The translations under genes were made by a program, and so were the position numbers. From Deltaproteobacteria bacterium (GTDB lineage: Bacteria; Myxococcota; Myxococcia; Myxococcales; Anaeromyxobacteraceae): a stretch of 64,000 nucleotides of DNA. The stretch lies in the NCBI GenBank assembly GCA_016214955.1, contig JACRMN010000027.1, positions 1-64,000 on the forward strand. Reading direction: 5' to 3'. A model generated the notes under the pieces. It had not been told where the DNA came from and did no database searches. It was given only the letters and a program-made list of their open reading frames with translations. Numbering within the stretch: the first letter of the stretch is position 1; the number at the start of each line of letters is the position of its first letter. This document shows positions 62,503 to 64,000 of this stretch, piece after piece.

Positions 62503-62652
62503 CCGGGCGACGGCAGCGGTGTCGCACCGATTCGAGCACGGTTCGAGCCCCGGTGGTGGACCCCGGGCCCTCCCGCCCTTCGGGACTCCGTACGGCCGCG
62601 TCGGATCTCCTTACATGCGCGGCGCCCCTGAACGGAGCAGGATGCGGGCAAG

Positions 62653-62668
62653 CCCTCGAATTCGAGGG
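62653..62668. promoter_or_regulatory. Perfect 16-bp palindrome, candidate activator site
   Basis: CCCTCGAATTCGAGGG is fully symmetric. Its TTCGAG core recurs at 62531 and 62542. It is about 47-62 bases upstream of the predicted hlyD start and about 175 bases upstream of the tolC start. Confidence 0.55.
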
Positions 62669-62688
62669 GGCCGCCGCGTCCCGCCGTC

Positions 62689-62704
62689 CGGCACGCACCT
62701 TGCC
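62689..62704 (+). promoter_or_regulatory. Sigma-54 promoter for the hlyD-ABC genes
   Basis: CGGCACG-CACC-TTGCC: GG and GC ten bases apart; matches TGGCACG-N4-TTGCW at every position except the first and last. The predicted start is about 62715, 73 bases before the ATG at 62788. Confidence 0.75.
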
Positions 62705-62787
62705 CTAGGCGCGGCCAGCGCGGCCGCCGAGCCGCACGGCGCCACCGGCGATGTCCGCCGGGACCGCCGCCGCCCAGGAGCCTGCCG

Positions 62788-63828
62788 ATGCGCCGATTCG
62801 TCATCGCCCTCGCTGCCGTGGTCCTCGTGCTCTCCGCGCTGCTCTTCGTCCGGCTGCGGCTGCAGCGGGCCCAGGCGGCCGGCCCGTCGGGCGGGTCGGG
62901 GGAGATCGAGGGGACCCAGGTGGACCTCTCGGCGCGAATCAGCGCCCGGGTCGAGTCGCAGCCGGTGAAGAAGGGCGCCTCGGTGAAGAAGGGCGACCTG
63001 CTCCTGACGCTGGACTGCGCCGACACCCGCGCCGCCCTGGCCGAGGCCGAGGCGCGGCTCGGCGCCGCCGAGGCGCAGGCGGCGGCGGCCGGGGCCTCCA
63101 CCGAGGCCTCGCGCCGTCAGCGCGAGGCGGCGGCGGCGGGCCAGATGGCGGCGAAGGCGCAGGCCGAGGCGCTGGCGGCCCAGCGCGACGCGGCGGTGCG
63201 GCAGGCAGGCCGCCTCGACGCCGTGCAGGGCGACGTGGCGGTCTCGAGCCGCGACCAGACGCGGGCCTCTGCCGAGGGGCTCACGCGCCAGACCGAGGCG
63301 GCGCTGGCCCAGGCCAGGGCCAGCGAGCAGCAGGCCACCGCCGCCGGCGCCCAGATCCGCGCCGCCGGCGCCCAGGCGGTGGCGGCCGAGGCGCAGCGCC
63401 GGGCGGCCGAGGCCTCGGTGGCCCGGGCCCGGCTGCTGGCCGACGAGTGCCGGGTGGTGGCTCCGCGGGACGCGGTGGTGGAGGAGCTTCCCCGCGAGCC
63501 GGGCGAGCTGGTGGCCGCCGGGCAGGTGCTGGTGCGCCTGGTGGACCTGGCGGAGGTGAAGGCGGTCTTCTACCTGCCCAACGCCGAGCTGGCCGCCGCC
63601 CGCCCCGGCGGCAAGGCGCAGGTGGTGGCCGACGCCTGGCCGGGCCAGGTGTTCGAGGGCGAGGTGCGCACCGTGGCGGTGAAGGCCGAGTTCACTCCGC
63701 GCAACATCCAGACCCGCACCGACAGGGACCGGCTCGTCTACCCGGTGGAGGTCTGGGTCTCGAACCGCGAGGGCAAGCTCCGGCCCGGCATGCCGGTGCA
63801 GGTCACGCTGGCGGGCGCGGAGCGGTAG
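62788..63828 (+). CDS. HlyD/YbhG-type membrane fusion protein
   Basis: 346 residues. One N-terminal membrane helix (~5-25), biotinyl-lipoyl-like domain halves ([22 protein letters not shown] and [25 protein letters not shown]) split by a long Ala/Glu/Arg coiled coil (~80-215), then a beta-barrel domain ([15 protein letters not shown]) ending with the [10 protein letters not shown] strand. It bridges the inner-membrane ABC transporter and the TolC channel. The stop overlaps the next start (TAGTG). Confidence 0.9.
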   Translation: MRRFVIALAAVVLVLSALLFVRLRLQRAQAAGPSGGSGEIEGTQVDLSARISARVESQPVKKGASVKKGDLLLTLDCADTRAALAEAEARLGAAEAQAAAAGASTEASRRQREAAAAGQMAAKAQAEALAAQRDAAVRQAGRLDAVQGDVAVSSRDQTRASAEGLTRQTEAALAQARASEQQATAAGAQIRAAGAQAVAAEAQRRAAEASVARARLLADECRVVAPRDAVVEELPREPGELVAAGQVLVRLVDLAEVKAVFYLPNAELAAARPGGKAQVVADAWPGQVFEGEVRTVAVKAEFTPRNIQTRTDRDRLVYPVEVWVSNREGKLRPGMPVQVTLAGAER

Positions 63829-64000
63829 TGGACGCCGAGCTCTCCGAGAGCGGCGCCCCGGCGCTGGAGGCCCTGGGGCTCGCCAAGCGCTTCGGCGCGG
63901 TGGAGGCGCTGCGCGGCCTCTCCTTCGCGGTGCGGCCCGGCGAGCTCTACGGCCTCGTCGGCCCCGACGGCGCCGGCAAGACCACCGCCATCCGGGCGCT
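63828..64000 (+). CDS. ABC transporter ATP-binding protein (YbhF-like), cut by window end
   Basis: Only the first 57 residues are in the window. GTG start at 63828 overlaps the hlyD-like stop. The visible sequence has [19 protein letters not shown] and the Walker [10 protein letters not shown]; Asp in place of Asn in the GPDGAGKTT form is typical of YbhF-type drug exporters. The family usually has two fused ATPase domains and partners with two ABC-2 permeases, which probably follow outside the window. Confidence 0.88.
   Translation, partial: MDAELSESGAPALEALGLAKRFGAVEALRGLSFAVRPGELYGLVGPDGAGKTTAIRA

Larger units (their letters stand above)
62398..62787. promoter_or_regulatory. 390-bp divergent control region of the exporter genes
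   Basis: No gene. It holds two outward-facing -24/-12 promoters (62487-62502 minus, 62689-62704 plus). Between them lie two TTCGAG half-sites 11 bp apart (62531-62536, 62542-62547) and a perfect 16-bp palindrome CCCTCGAATTCGAGGG (62653-62668) containing the same half-site on both strands. These are candidate binding sites for the sigma-54 regulator encoded at 58355-59698. Confidence 0.7.

Noticed and set aside
62529-62560. GGTTCGAGCCC resembling a tRNA T-loop
   Set aside because: Flanking bases do not form the T-stem, and no acceptor, D or anticodon arms can be drawn. It is better explained as part of the TTCGAG repeats.

Overview
The window is very GC-rich (about 70% or more by eye) chromosomal DNA. 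Genes are densely packed, there are many stop/start overlaps (ATGA, GTGA, TAGTG), and GTG starts are common. The mix of content points to a delta-proteobacterial / Myxococcota chromosome, most likely Anaeromyxobacter or a relative: PilZ and HDOD signalling proteins, sigma-54 activators, many multihaem cytochromes, and an alternative complex III joined to a caa3 oxidase. This assignment is an inference from gene content and composition. I saw no rRNA, tRNA, CRISPR array, insertion sequence or phage gene.

Layout. 1-270: non-coding tandem repeats. 270-6937: PilZ protein, phosphofructokinase, HrpB helicase, HDOD protein, exported alpha/beta hydrolase. 7013-12828 (minus): glutamate dehydrogenase, then the N-degron set clpA, clpS and aat, then an ECF sigma factor with its own C-terminal zinc-finger anti-sigma-like domain. 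13009-25273 (plus): one long operon encoding alternative complex III (actA-F), a small unknown membrane protein, an SCO copper chaperone and the caa3 oxidase (coxB, coxA, coxC, coxD). 25340-31054: single-domain response regulator, macro-domain hydrolase, a sigma-54 activator-like protein that has lost its key residues, and a tetrahaem cytochrome / ferredoxin / NrfD quinone-linked module. 31392-34017 (minus): small cytochrome c, then the System II cytochrome c maturation pair CcsA and ResB. 34270-42216: RmuC, then glutamate synthase gltB-gltD. 42340-52378: acyltransferase-like protein, hybrid histidine kinase, MoaA, MFS transporter, ABC-F ATPase, Spy-like periplasmic protein, OmpR/EnvZ-type two-component pair, zinc-ribbon membrane protein. 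52383-57630: P5C dehydrogenase, DUF481-type barrel, ferritin-like protein, dihaem cytochrome, SnoaL-like protein. 57643-58290: broken methyltransferase. 58355-64000: sigma-54 two-component system (histidine kinase plus complete NtrC-type activator) beside a TolC / HlyD / YbhF-type ABC exporter, which runs off the window.

The energy genes form a coherent set. Quinol is oxidised by alternative complex III, electrons pass to the caa3 oxidase, SCO supplies CuA assembly, and CcsA/ResB attach haem to the many c-type cytochromes. The tetrahaem/FeS/NrfD module is a second quinone-linked branch.

The most interesting layer is regulatory. Reading by eye, I find good -24/-12 (sigma-54) promoters in front of resB-ccsA, the dihaem cytochrome, the degenerate activator, and both sides of the divergent tolC / hlyD region. 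The last pair lies beside a complete sigma-54 kinase/activator pair and contains TTCGAG half-sites and a perfect 16-bp palindrome. The activator-like protein at 26565-27962 has lost the phospho-acceptor Asp, the Walker A Lys, the Walker B Asp and the GAFTGA loop but keeps its DNA-binding helix-turn-helix. It sits just upstream of three exact AACCTTGCG repeats that precede the tetrahaem operon. It may be a former activator reused as a DNA-binding repressor.
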